The notes under the pieces: generated by a model
Told to the model about the DNA's origin: nothing
The model's input: only the letters and a program-made list of their open reading frames with translations
Databases searched by the model: none
Part shown: in pieces, positions 25,842-34,084 of the stretch
Layout of the letters: each line of letters begins with the position of its first letter
Numbering within the stretch: position 1 is the first letter of the stretch
Translations under genes and position numbers: made by a program
NCBI GenBank assembly: GCA_017483575.1
Contig: JAFUWF010000017.1
Location: 1 to 64,000, forward strand
Reading direction: 5' to 3'
From: Bacteroidales bacterium
GTDB lineage: Bacteria > Bacteroidota > Bacteroidia > Bacteroidales > P3
Length of the DNA: 64,000 bases

Positions 25842-27155
25842 TCAGAAGCGCGGAATATCGTGCGCCAGGCGTATGCTGACGCGCGTCGTGTTACTTATCG
25901 TAGAGGTCTCGTCAAATGTGGAATAAGTCGTCGAAATGCTGAAATATACCACATAGTGGCTTTGGCTGGCTGCACTGTGAAACGAATTGGAGGCATACCT
26001 GCCAGATTCGCCCATATAGGATGTTGAGCTTGCATCGTAGGACACTCCGGCGGCGGGCAGGAACACAGCCCCTGCAGCCTCCAGTATGGCCCACTGGGCA
26101 GCGGTATAGGTGTTCGGCATCGACTGGGAGCTAATCACCATGCTTATGCCGTCGGGCAGTTGCCAGTCGTCGGGCAGCAACACCAGCCCCGGAACACCCG
26201 CCACGGTAGCGAATGTGCGCAAACTGATTGCATTGGTACGTTCACGGAGAATGTACGTCCATTCGTCCTTCGACAGCACGCGCCAGAGACCTACCGCGTC
26301 GCCACCGTTGGAAATAGGACTTCGGGCAGCATCCCCGTTGCCCCAGATATTGCACATCATCAGGTCGATCCAGCCATCGTAGGTGGACGACTGATAGTTG
26401 TTGTTGAGCGACCCAAGGGCGTCGTACTGGTGCTCGGCGAAGCGATAGGTGGTGTCCGACCGCCGGAACTGCACATTGCCACAGGAGAAGGAGACCTGCT
26501 CCAGTCCGTTGATGGAGAAGCGGCCCGGCAGCATGCCCTCGATGGAGTCGGTCATCCACACCGTGTCGGCGGCGAAGGCCGTGGTGTCGTAGTGCACCTC
26601 CACGCTGTCGCGGATATATACCACCACGCTGTCGTGGACATGGACAACCACGCTGTCAACCACATGCACCACCGTGCTGTCCATCACATGCACCACCACG
26701 CTGTCGCGCACATGCACCGTGTCGCGGCCGCCGGCATTGGCGGCATAGAGGGCGTAGGGCACGGACATCAGCTGCTGTGTGGTGCTGAGGGTAAAGACGT
26801 TGCCGCCGTCGGGGTCAATCTGCGTCTTGAGGAACCAGGGGCCGTCGGCCCAGTCGATGGCCAGCTCCATGGTGGTGTTTACCAACGAGGTGCCCTGCCC
26901 CACGGTAATCGAAAAGAGGCCGGCGGCATCGGTGGTGGGATTGTGCAGCTCGGCATACCGCTCCGCGCCGAGGGCGTTGCCCTGCACCAGGCTGATGCGC
27001 ACAGCCACCGTGCGGTTGGCCACGGCATGGCCCTGCGCGTCGCGCACTGCGGCCTGGTAGGTGAAGCCCTGCGGGGCCTGGGCGTAAGCAGAATTGAAAA
27101 TTGAGAATTGAAAATTGAAAATTATTGCCAAAGCAATCAGAATCGTCTTCTTCAT
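25842..27155 (-). CDS. Secreted protein with FISUMP-like C-terminal region and DSVVVHV repeats
   Basis: The 437-residue protein has a signal peptide whose hydrophobic part (IIFNFQFSIFNS) is coded by a heptamer array. The N-terminal beta domain (PQGFTYQAAVRDAQGHAV to PYALYAANA) is one seen in Bacteroidota surface proteins. Residues 145-190 carry five octad repeats of the form DSVVVHVx. The C-terminal half resembles the FISUMP domain (LWRVLSKDEWTYIL, LLPDDWQLPDG). The start overlaps the stop of the upstream type IX protein gene (ATGA). No enzymatic function is evident; adhesion is plausible. Confidence 0.75.
   Translation of the reverse strand: MKKTILIALAIIFNFQFSIFNSAYAQAPQGFTYQAAVRDAQGHAVANRTVAVRISLVQGNALGAERYAELHNPTTDAAGLFSITVGQGTSLVNTTMELAIDWADGPWFLKTQIDPDGGNVFTLSTTQQLMSVPYALYAANAGGRDTVHVRDSVVVHVMDSTVVHVVDSVVVHVHDSVVVYIRDSVEVHYDTTAFAADTVWMTDSIEGMLPGRFSINGLEQVSFSCGNVQFRRSDTTYRFAEHQYDALGSLNNNYQSSTYDGWIDLMMCNIWGNGDAARSPISNGGDAVGLWRVLSKDEWTYILRERTNAISLRTFATVAGVPGLVLLPDDWQLPDGISMVISSQSMPNTYTAAQWAILEAAGAVFLPAAGVSYDASSTSYMGESGRYASNSFHSAASQSHYVVYFSISTTYSTFDETSTISNTTRVSIRLAHDIPRF
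27090..27124. repeat. Heptamer array forming part of a signal peptide
   Basis: Five GAATTGA/AAATTGA units are read on the minus strand as IFNFQFSIFNS, the hydrophobic core of the signal peptide of the FISUMP-like protein. Confidence 0.92.
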
Positions 27156-27625
27156 AGTTTTGTGATTTTGTACGTTTTGTTGTTGACTTGCAGCATATAC
27201 ACGCCTGCTGCGTAGACGCCGAGGTCGATGCGCACGTCCTCTTTGCCGCTGCTTTGCATGGTGCCGAGCAGCTGCCCGGACAACGTGTACAGCCTCACCT
27301 GGAGCGCCGGCGTCCCACCGGCATCAGCCCTGACCACCACACCGTCCATCGTCGGGTTGGGATAGACAGTTACTGCGGACGAGACGTCCGCGCTCCATGG
27401 CAAGCCTACCTCCTCGATGGTGATGGGCTGCACCACGCCTTCGCGCAGCCACCCGTCCGCGGTGGCGGCGGTGGCCACCTGGCCGACGCTGTAGGTCAGC
27501 GCATAGCCTCCGCCCTCGGCCGTGCCTCCCGTCGAGGTCACCGCCGTCTGCGCCGCCGCCCCCAAGGGCAGCATGGCCCCCAGCAGCAACAACACAGGTT
27601 TAAATTTAGAATGGTTACAATTCAT
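27152..27625 (-). CDS. Small secreted protein with type IX sorting domain (type A)
   Basis: The start at 27625 (MNCNHSKFKPVLLLLGA) gives 157 residues with a signal peptide ending GAAAQ. The body has only about 60 residues (GGYALTYSVGQVATA), and the last 75 form a Por-type C-terminal sorting domain: VYPNPTMDGVVV, then LYTLSGQLL and YAAGVYMLQVNNKTYKI. The small cargo is a pattern seen for surface proteins made in pairs; it is coupled to the next gene by ATGA overlap. Confidence 0.85.
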   Translation of the reverse strand: MNCNHSKFKPVLLLLGAMLPLGAAAQTAVTSTGGTAEGGGYALTYSVGQVATAATADGWLREGVVQPITIEEVGLPWSADVSSAVTVYPNPTMDGVVVRADAGGTPALQVRLYTLSGQLLGTMQSSGKEDVRIDLGVYAAGVYMLQVNNKTYKITKL

Positions 27626-27627
27626 CG

Positions 27628-27648
27628 TTTTTAGTCGTTTTAGTCGTT
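27628..27648. repeat. Short 9-nt array (TTTTAGTCG) at a start codon
   Basis: Two full TTTTAGTCG units and a partial one sit directly upstream of the type IX protein ATG. Confidence 0.6.
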
Positions 27649-27731
27649 TCAAAAATTCACTCCCTATATACAAATACACAAAAAAGGGGTCAAATCTTAC
27701 AACGCCTTTCACTTTTTAACATTTTTTATGA

Positions 27732-28805
27732 CTACATCAGGCCGCTGAGGGTGCCGCCGATGCTGTCGCGGCGGGCGCCGGTGACGGAGCGGAGGGTGTT
27801 GACTTTGCCATGCAGGCGGAGGTAGCCGAGGAGGGCGAAAATGAGAGCCTCCTTGTAGTTGACAATCAGCGCGTCGGGGACGGTGACCTGCATCTCGGGG
27901 CGATAGTTGGAGAGGAGCTCCAGCAGATAGCTGTTCCAGGCGCCGCCGCCGGTAACGAGCAGCGTGCCAATCCCCTGGGCCTCAGCCACGCGGGCTATCT
28001 GCATGGCAATGTGCGAGGTGACGGTGGCCAAGGCATCGCGCACCTGCGACTGCGAGGGCGTCACGCCGAGGAAGCCTTTAACAATAGGCCAGAACTGGCC
28101 GACGAACCACTCCTTGCCCAGCGACTTCGGGCCCGGCAACGTGTAGTATTCCAGCGCGTCAAGCTCGTGGAGCAGGCAGGTGTGCACATCGCCGCCGCTG
28201 GCGTTGGTGCCGCCCTTGTCGTAGGGGTGCCCGAGCATGGCCGCCAGCCGGTTGAGCGCCATGTTGCAGGGGCATATATCAAACGCTACGCGCTCATACC
28301 TCCGACCTCCGACCTCCGACCTGAACGAGATATTGGCAATCCCTCCCAGGTTCAAACACGCGTCATACTCGCCGAAGAGCAGTTCGTCGCCAATGGGCAC
28401 CAACGGGGCGCCCTGGCCACCGAGGGCAACGTCGAGGGTGCGGAAGTTGCTCACCACCGGCAACCCCGTCTCGGCAGCGATGGCGTCGCCGTCGCCGATC
28501 TGGGTGGTCAACCCTTTATCAGGTTGATGGAAGATGGTGTGCCCGTGCGAGGCGATGGCCTCCGGGCGGGGCTTGCCCTCGAGGAACTTGTTGACAACGT
28601 GGCCGAAATAGTGTCCCAGCTCGGCATGCGCCAGCGCGTAGTCGAGCGCCGAGGCGTTCTCGAGCGTGGCGAGGCGGCGGCGCCACTCGTCGGGATAGGC
28701 CACCGTGTCGGCAGCCAGGATGCGGTAGCCGCTGTCCGAAATATCGCAGAGCGCCAGGTCGACGCCGTCGAGCGAGGTGCCCGACATCAGTCCCAATATT
28801 TTCAT
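27732..28805 (-). CDS. anmK: Anhydro-N-acetylmuramic acid kinase
   Basis: This 357-residue sugar kinase recycles cell-wall anhydro-MurNAc to MurNAc-6-phosphate. The ATP-binding motif GLMSGTSLDGVD opens the protein; SHGHTIFHQP, VSNFRTLDVALGGQGAPLVP and LNLGGIANIS are intact, as is VTGGGAWN near the C-terminus. After GGIANIS a heptamer array inserts about ten residues (RSEVGGRRYE) before VAFDICPCN, which in relatives follows almost directly. It has its own promoter and stands alone on this strand. Confidence 0.94.
   Translation of the reverse strand: MKILGLMSGTSLDGVDLALCDISDSGYRILAADTVAYPDEWRRRLATLENASALDYALAHAELGHYFGHVVNKFLEGKPRPEAIASHGHTIFHQPDKGLTTQIGDGDAIAAETGLPVVSNFRTLDVALGGQGAPLVPIGDELLFGEYDACLNLGGIANISFRSEVGGRRYERVAFDICPCNMALNRLAAMLGHPYDKGGTNASGGDVHTCLLHELDALEYYTLPGPKSLGKEWFVGQFWPIVKGFLGVTPSQSQVRDALATVTSHIAMQIARVAEAQGIGTLLVTGGGAWNSYLLELLSNYRPEMQVTVPDALIVNYKEALIFALLGYLRLHGKVNTLRSVTGARRDSIGGTLSGLM
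28293..28322. repeat. Heptamer array (CCTCCGA) inside anmK
   Basis: One CATACCT unit and three CCGACCT units are read on the minus strand as RSEVGGRRYE. Confidence 0.9.
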
Positions 28806-28828
28806 CTTTTTAATGCTTTAATTTCGAT

Positions 28829-28837
28829 GCAAAGATA
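28829..28837 (-). promoter_or_regulatory. anmK promoter -7 element
   Basis: The complement TATCTTTGC lies 24 bp upstream of the anmK ATG. Confidence 0.75.
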
Positions 28838-28907
28838 CGAAAAAAAACACAATCGCGAACAAAAGTTCTTCCACCCACCGCACCCGTACCGACGGCGTAT
28901 CGTCTCC

Positions 28908-28965
28908 AACAATGGTCGGTATTGGGTCGGGGTTGAGTCGGTGCTGACATAGTGTCGGCATGTCG
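28908..28965. repeat. Degenerate GTCGG-spaced repeat in the anmK-ridA spacer
   Basis: GTCGG recurs five times at irregular intervals of about 10-17 nt in the 268-bp divergent spacer. No gene is seen there. Confidence 0.4.
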
Positions 28966-29032
28966 CAAATATTCATTATCAAGCAGTTGCAAAAAACATA
29001 AAAAAAAGCTCTTCTGTTCCAAAAAAAATGCG

Positions 29033-29040
29033 TAATTTTG
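29033..29040 (+). promoter_or_regulatory. ridA promoter -7 element
   Basis: TAATTTTG followed by CA lies 34 bp upstream of the ridA ATG. Confidence 0.65.
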
Positions 29041-29073
29041 CACCCTCAGAATATCAAATAAAACTGAAATAAC

Positions 29074-29448
29074 ATGAAGAAAATCATCAACACCCCCAAC
29101 GCCCCCGCCGCCATCGGCCCCTACAGCCAGGCAGTGCAGGCCGGCAACACACTCTACATCTCGGGCCAGATTCCCATCGACCCCGCCACGAAGACTGTCC
29201 CCGAGGGCATTACGGCTCAGACCGAGCAGGTGATGCAGAACATCAAGGCCATCCTCGACGAGGCCGGCTACACCTTCCAGGACGTGGTGAAATCCACCTG
29301 CCTGCTGGCCGACATGGAGTATTTCAAGCCCATGAACGAGGTCTACGCCAAGTACTACAGCACCGACTGCCCCGCCCGCGCCGCTTTCGCCGTCAAGGGC
29401 CTGCCGATGGGCGTGCTGGTTGAAATTGAGACAATTGCAGTGAAATAA
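29074..29448 (+). CDS. ridA: RidA-family enamine/imine deaminase
   Basis: The 124-residue protein has the RidA pattern: NAPAAIGPYSQAV at the N-terminus, LYISGQIPID, and CPARAAFAVKGLPMG with the active-site Arg near residue 105. RidA hydrolyses reactive 2-aminoacrylate and related imines made by PLP enzymes. It is the first gene of the run that continues with bcd and etfBA, though a 110-bp spacer with paired arrays separates it from bcd, so the link may be only positional. Confidence 0.93.
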   Translation: MKKIINTPNAPAAIGPYSQAVQAGNTLYISGQIPIDPATKTVPEGITAQTEQVMQNIKAILDEAGYTFQDVVKSTCLLADMEYFKPMNEVYAKYYSTDCPARAAFAVKGLPMGVLVEIETIAVK

Positions 29449-29457
29449 ATTGATTAA

Positions 29458-29549
29458 GTGGCCAGTGGTCAGTGGTCAGTGGTCAGTTTTGCTGACGCTC
29501 CCACAAACTGCGCAAGCAACCAACCACTGACCACTGACCACTAACAACT
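29458..29549. repeat. Facing heptamer arrays (AGTGGTC) in the ridA-bcd spacer
   Basis: About four AGTGGTC units (29458-29487) face about four GACCACT-type units (29517-29549) across a 30-nt loop that contains CTGCGCAAGC. The arms can form a long hairpin in the transcript. Confidence 0.92.
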
Positions 29550-29558
29550 AAAAAAAAC

Positions 29559-30698
29559 ATGGATTTTAGCTACACCAAACAAGAAGAACTCTTCCTGCAG
29601 ATGATTCGCGAGTTTGCAGAGAACGAGGTCAAGCCCCTCGCCGCCGAGGTCGACGAGGAGGAGCGTTTCCCGATGGAGACCGTGCAGAAGATGGCCAAAC
29701 TCGGCCTGATGGGCATCCCCATCCCCACCCAGTACGGCGGTGCCGGCGGCACCAACGTGATGTACGGCATGGCCGTCGAGGAGCTGAGCCGCGTGTGCGC
29801 CACCACAGGCGTCATCCTGTCGGCCCACACCAGCCTCTGCGCCGCCCCCATCCTTGAGGCCGGCACCGAGGAGCAGAAGATGAAGTACCTGCCCAAGCTC
29901 GCCAGCGGCGAGTGGATCGGCGCCTTCGGCCTCACCGAGCCCAACGCCGGTACCGACGCCGCCGGCCAGCAGACCACGGCCGTCCTCGAGGGCGACGAGT
30001 GGGTGCTCAACGGCAGCAAGATTTTCATCACCAACGGCTCCTACGCCAACGTGTTCATCGTCATCGCCATGACCGACAAGAGCCTCGGCACCAAGGGCAT
30101 CAGCGCCTTCATCGTCGAGAAGACCGATCCGGGCTTCAGCATCGGCAAGAAGGAGAAGAAGATGGGTATCCGCGGCTCGGCCACGACGGAGCTTATCTTC
30201 GAGGACTGCCGCATCCCGAAGGACCGCCAGCTGGGCCAACTCGGCAAGGGCTTCGGCCTGGCCATGAAGACCCTCGACGGCGGCCGCATCGGCATCGCCT
30301 GCCAGGCCCTCGGCATCGCCCAGGGCGCCATGGACGAGACCATCAAGTACACCAAGGAGCGCAAGCAGTTCGGCCGCAGTATCAGCCAGTTCCAGAACAC
30401 CCAGTTCCAGATGGCCGACCTCGAGACCAAGGTGCAGGCCGCCCGCCTGCTCTGCCGCTCGGCCCACTACAAGAAAGACCACGGCATCCCCTACAGCGCC
30501 GATGCCGCCATGGCCAAGCTCTTCAGCGCCGAGACCGCTATGGAGGTGACCACCAAGGCCGTCCAGTTCCACGGCGGCTACGGCTACACCCGCGAGTACC
30601 CGGTGGAGCGTATGATGCGCGACGCCAAGATCACCGAGATCTACGAAGGAACCTCCGAGGTCCAGCGCATGGTCATTGCCGGTAAGTTGTTTAAATAA
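29559..30698 (+). CDS. bcd: Acyl-CoA dehydrogenase, probably butyryl-CoA dehydrogenase
   Basis: The 379-residue flavoprotein shows the ACAD signatures FGLTEPNAGTDAAG and GIRGSATTEL, the QFGRSISQFQ segment, and the catalytic Glu in ITEIYEGTSEVQR. Length and sequence match short-chain enzymes that reduce crotonyl-CoA to butyryl-CoA. Next to etfB and etfA, this is the usual make-up of electron-bifurcating Bcd-Etf complexes, which also reduce ferredoxin. The substrate is inferred from context with crt and hbd. Confidence 0.92.
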   Translation: MDFSYTKQEELFLQMIREFAENEVKPLAAEVDEEERFPMETVQKMAKLGLMGIPIPTQYGGAGGTNVMYGMAVEELSRVCATTGVILSAHTSLCAAPILEAGTEEQKMKYLPKLASGEWIGAFGLTEPNAGTDAAGQQTTAVLEGDEWVLNGSKIFITNGSYANVFIVIAMTDKSLGTKGISAFIVEKTDPGFSIGKKEKKMGIRGSATTELIFEDCRIPKDRQLGQLGKGFGLAMKTLDGGRIGIACQALGIAQGAMDETIKYTKERKQFGRSISQFQNTQFQMADLETKVQAARLLCRSAHYKKDHGIPYSADAAMAKLFSAETAMEVTTKAVQFHGGYGYTREYPVERMMRDAKITEIYEGTSEVQRMVIAGKLFK

Positions 30699-30709
30699 AA
30701 ATTAACGTT

Positions 30710-30797
30710 TATGGGTTAGAGGTTATAGGTTATAGACGCTGCCGCACCACACCATCGCGCCAGCCCTCCATAACCCATAACCCATAACCAATAACCT
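30710..30797. repeat. Facing heptamer arrays (GGTTATA) in the bcd-etfB spacer
   Basis: Three to four GGGTTAG/AGGTTAT units (30710-30734) face four ATAACCC-type units (30769-30797) across a 34-nt loop. The right array ends 9 bp before the etfB ATG. Confidence 0.92.
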
Positions 30798-30806
30798 TTC
30801 AAGAAA

Positions 30807-31592
30807 ATGAACATAGTAGTTTGCATAAAACAAGTGCCGGACACCACCGAGGTGAAGATCAACCCCCAGACCGGCACGCTCATCCGCGAGGGCGTTCCCT
30901 CCATCATGAACCCCGACGACAAGGGCGGCCTCGAGTACGCCCTGCAGCTGAAGGACAAATACGGCGCCCACGTGACCGTCATCACCATGGGTCTGCCCCA
31001 GGCCGAGGCCATCCTCCGCGAGGCCCTCGCCATGGGCGTCGACCGCGCCATCCTGCTCACCGACCGCAAGCTCGGCGGCGCCGACACCCTGGCCACCTCC
31101 AGCGCCATCGCCGGCGCCCTGCGCACCATGGACTTCGACCTCATCATCACCGGCCGCCAGGCCATCGACGGCGACACCGCACAGGTGGGTCCCCAGATTG
31201 CCGAGCACCTCGACCTGCCGCAGGTCTCCTACATGGAGGACCTCCAGTACGACGAGGCCACGAAGACCTTCACCATCAAGAAGCAGCTCGAGGACGGCTA
31301 CCAGGTGCTGCAGATGCAGGCCCCCTGCGTCGTCACCGCCCTGGCCTCCAGCGTCCACCCGCGCTACATGAGCGTCAACGGCATCGTCACCGCCTTCGAC
31401 AAGGAAGTCGAGGTGTGGGGCGCCGACCGCATCAACGTGCCCGACGAGCACATCGGCAAGGCCGGCTCGCCTACGAGCGTCTTCAAGTCGTTCCCCAAGC
31501 AGCTCAAGCCCGCCGGCCAGACCTTCGAGGTCAGCCCCGAAGAGGCCGTGGAGCTCATCGTCAACAAACTGAAAGAGAAACACATTATTTGA
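30807..31592 (+). CDS. etfB: Electron transfer flavoprotein beta subunit
   Basis: The 261-residue protein begins MNIVVCIKQVPDTTEVKI and carries the conserved ALAMGVDRAILLTD and TGRQAIDGDTAQVGPQIAE segments of EtfB. In bifurcating Etf the beta subunit holds a second FAD instead of AMP; the sequence alone, without alignment, does not prove which form this is. It is followed after 5 bp by etfA. Confidence 0.93.
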   Translation: MNIVVCIKQVPDTTEVKINPQTGTLIREGVPSIMNPDDKGGLEYALQLKDKYGAHVTVITMGLPQAEAILREALAMGVDRAILLTDRKLGGADTLATSSAIAGALRTMDFDLIITGRQAIDGDTAQVGPQIAEHLDLPQVSYMEDLQYDEATKTFTIKKQLEDGYQVLQMQAPCVVTALASSVHPRYMSVNGIVTAFDKEVEVWGADRINVPDEHIGKAGSPTSVFKSFPKQLKPAGQTFEVSPEEAVELIVNKLKEKHII

Positions 31593-31597
31593 TTGCC

Positions 31598-32608
31598 ATG
31601 AACTTAGCAGAATATAAAGACGTTTACGTGTTTGCCGAGCAACGCGACGGCAAACTGCAGAATGTGGCCCTCGAGCTGCTGGGCAAAGCCCGCGAACTGG
31701 CCGACGCCAACCAGGAGAAGGTCGTCGCCATGCTCCTCGGCAAGGACATCCGCGCCCTCTCGCAGACCCTCATCGAGCACGGCGCCGACGAGGTCATCGT
31801 GGTCGACAACGACCTGCTGAAGGACTACCTCACCGAGCCCTACACCCAGGCCATCACCGCCATCATCGCCGAGCGCAAGCCCAGCATCATGCTCATCGGC
31901 GCCACCACCATCGGCCGCGACCTCGGTCCCCGCGTCTCCGCCCGCAACCGCACGGGCCTCACCGCCGACGCCACCAAGCTGGAGATCAGCGACGACGAGG
32001 CCCACGAGTTCCGCATGACCCGTCCGGCTTTTGGAGGAAACCTCATGGCCACCATCCTCTGCAAGAACCACCGCCCGCAGATGTCCACCGTGCGCCCGGG
32101 CGTCATGCAGAAAATGGCCGCCGACGCCACCCGCAAGGGCGTCGTCACCGACTTTGCCGTCAACTTCGACACGGCCAAGATTGGCCGTGTCAAACTGGTC
32201 AAGACTGTCAAGGAAGAGAAGACCGTCACCGACATCAGCGAGGCCAAGATCCTCGTCAGCGGCGGTCGCGGCGTAGGCACCAAGGACGGCTTCAGCAAGC
32301 TCGGCGCCCTCGCCAAGCAGCTCGGCGGCGAGGTCTCCAGCAGCCGCGCCATGGTCGACGCCGGCGTCATGGACGCCAGCCGCCAGGTCGGCCAGACGGG
32401 CAAGACCGTCCGCCCGGCCCTCTACATGGCCTGCGGCATCAGCGGCGCCATCCAGCACCTCGCCGGCATGGAGGAGAGCGAACTCATCATCGCCATCAAC
32501 AAAGACAAGTTCGCCCCCATCTTCAGCGTTGCCGACCTCGGCATCGTGGGCGACCTCCACAAGATCGTCCCCATGCTGACTGAAAGATTAGCCACCATGC
32601 AGCGCTAA
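31598..32608 (+). CDS. etfA: Electron transfer flavoprotein alpha subunit
   Basis: The start at 31598 (MNLAEYKDVYVFAEQR) gives 336 residues. The N-terminal domain and the C-terminal FAD domain are both complete; the FAD motifs SGGRGVGTKDGF, VDAGVMDASRQVGQTG and YMACGISGAIQHLAGM are clear. It pairs with EtfB and passes electrons to or from Bcd. A strong terminator follows 16 bp after the stop, closing the bcd-etfBA unit. Confidence 0.95.
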   Translation: MNLAEYKDVYVFAEQRDGKLQNVALELLGKARELADANQEKVVAMLLGKDIRALSQTLIEHGADEVIVVDNDLLKDYLTEPYTQAITAIIAERKPSIMLIGATTIGRDLGPRVSARNRTGLTADATKLEISDDEAHEFRMTRPAFGGNLMATILCKNHRPQMSTVRPGVMQKMAADATRKGVVTDFAVNFDTAKIGRVKLVKTVKEEKTVTDISEAKILVSGGRGVGTKDGFSKLGALAKQLGGEVSSSRAMVDAGVMDASRQVGQTGKTVRPALYMACGISGAIQHLAGMEESELIIAINKDKFAPIFSVADLGIVGDLHKIVPMLTERLATMQR

Positions 32609-32624
32609 TCCTGGGTAATAATTG

Positions 32625-32660
32625 AAAGCGGCTCGCAGCAATGCTGCGAGCCGCTTTTTA
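32625..32660 (+). terminator. Terminator after etfA
   Basis: AAAGCGGCTCGCA and TGCGAGCCGCTTT form a 13-bp stem around a short loop, followed by a T-run. The next gene begins 11 bp later. Confidence 0.92.
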
Positions 32661-32670
32661 GCAAATCTAT

Positions 32671-33567
32671 ATGAAAGCATCTGTACTCTTCAAGGAATAT
32701 GTATGGCTGGTGGACACCATCGCGCGCGCAGGGCGCATCACGCTGCGCGAAATCAACGACCGCTGGCTGCTTACGGATATGAGCGAGGGTGTGCCTTTCA
32801 GCCGCACCACCTTCCGCCGCCACCGGCAAGAGGTGGAGGAGATGTTCGGCATCATCATCGACTGCGACGCGGAGAACCGCTACTATATCGACGACCCCTC
32901 ACTGATGAGTACCGACAGCGTGCCGCGCTGGATGCTCAGCACCTTGGCGGTGAGCAACATCGTCAGCGAAGCCCGTGGAATGCACGACCGTATTTTACTG
33001 GAGAGCATCCCCAGCGAAAGCGAACATCTGCGTTTGGTTGTGGAAGCCATGCGGGGTAACCGCCGCGTGGCCGTCACCTACCGCCGCTATGGGAGTTCCG
33101 AGCCACAACAGTGGACGGTCGACCCCTATTGCATCAAGCTCTTCCGTCGCCGCTGGTATCTGCTTGGGCGCTTCGAGAAGGGCGGCTTCATCGTCCTATC
33201 CTTCGACCGTATGCTGGAGATTGCTGTGACCGAAGAGACCTTCACGATGGATAAGGATTTCGATGCACAGGCCTACTTCTCGGAGTACTACGGGGTGATG
33301 GTCGACGACCGCATACCGGTGCAGCGCATCGTCCTGCGGGCCTACGGCAACGAGCGCTACGCCATGCGCGACCTACCCATCCACCCCTCACAGCGGGAAC
33401 TTGAAGCGGGTGAAGACTACGTCGATCTCGAAGTGCGACTGCACCCCACACATGATTTCCTTGCCCAGATACTCTCGCGTGGCCGCTGGCTGAAAGTTGT
33501 TTCCCCGGAAGGTATAGTACAAGAAATCAACCAACTGCTGCAAGAGACGGCAGAAAATTACAAATAA
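32671..33567 (+). CDS. WYL-domain transcriptional regulator
   Basis: The 298-residue protein has an N-terminal helix-turn-helix (residues 1-80, TLREINDRWLLTD), a WYL domain (VDPYCIKLFRRRWYLLGRF at about 150-170), and a C-terminal WCX-like extension. WYL domains bind ligands such as oligonucleotides and often control defence genes (BrxR, CapW). Here HIRAN, SIMPL and McrBC genes follow on the same strand, so a defence-related role is plausible but unproven. It begins only 11 bp after the etfA terminator, with no promoter between, so it needs read-through or a promoter upstream of the hairpin. Confidence 0.88.
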   Translation: MKASVLFKEYVWLVDTIARAGRITLREINDRWLLTDMSEGVPFSRTTFRRHRQEVEEMFGIIIDCDAENRYYIDDPSLMSTDSVPRWMLSTLAVSNIVSEARGMHDRILLESIPSESEHLRLVVEAMRGNRRVAVTYRRYGSSEPQQWTVDPYCIKLFRRRWYLLGRFEKGGFIVLSFDRMLEIAVTEETFTMDKDFDAQAYFSEYYGVMVDDRIPVQRIVLRAYGNERYAMRDLPIHPSQRELEAGEDYVDLEVRLHPTHDFLAQILSRGRWLKVVSPEGIVQEINQLLQETAENYK

Positions 33568-33606
33568 TTTCGCCCACTGGTCCGTTTTTTGGCGCACCTA
33601 TAGGTG

Positions 33607-33615
33607 TATCTTTGC
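33607..33615 (+). promoter_or_regulatory. Promoter of the HIRAN-SIMPL pair
   Basis: TATCTTTGC with a TTTTTTGG run about 16 bp upstream lies 64 bp before the HIRAN gene ATG. Confidence 0.75.
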
Positions 33616-33639
33616 ATCGTGATTTGGGGAAATCCGGAA

Positions 33640-33678
33640 TCTTTAAACTTTAAACAAGAAACTTTAAACTTTAAGAAC
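33640..33678. repeat. Heptamer array (CTTTAAA) in the HIRAN leader
   Basis: CTTTAAA, CTTTAAA, CAAGAAA, CTTTAAA and CTTTAAG follow in a row, ending next to the ATG at 33680. Confidence 0.9.
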
Positions 33679-33679
33679 G

Positions 33680-34084
33680 ATGAAAGCACACCAGAAACAT
33701 TTCATGAGCTGCCATTTGGCGGCACGCCAGTACTACGATGCCGACCTTGTGTGGGACTTCCTCCGCGTGGGCAAAGAGGTACGCCTCGAGCGCGAGTTGG
33801 ACAACCCTCACGACCCCTATGCCGTGCAGGTCATCTTCGCGAAAGACGGCGAGGACTACCTCCTGGGTTACATCCCGCGCAGCGACAACCGCGCCATTGC
33901 CGACTTCCTGGAGATGGGCTGGGACGGCGCCTTCCGTTGCGTCATCAGCGGCATCAATCCCGACACCCACCCCGAAAACCAGGTCCACCTCACTATTAGC
34001 CTCCAACGAAACGGGAACGCAGGAGATCCGCCCAAGCAGCTGAATGAAGACCATCCGTCAAACAACAAAAAAAGAAAACAATGA
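33680..34084 (+). CDS. HIRAN-domain protein
   Basis: The 134-residue protein is a single HIRAN domain: FMSCHLAARQYYDADLVW at the start, the conserved RELDNPHDPYAVQV near residue 45, and LLGYIPRSDNRAIADFLEMG. HIRAN domains bind 3' ends of single-stranded DNA or damaged DNA in HLTF and related proteins; stand-alone bacterial copies occur near DNA-processing genes. The C-terminal tail is hydrophilic. It is coupled by ATGA to the SIMPL gene. Confidence 0.85.
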   Translation: MKAHQKHFMSCHLAARQYYDADLVWDFLRVGKEVRLERELDNPHDPYAVQVIFAKDGEDYLLGYIPRSDNRAIADFLEMGWDGAFRCVISGINPDTHPENQVHLTISLQRNGNAGDPPKQLNEDHPSNNKKRKQ

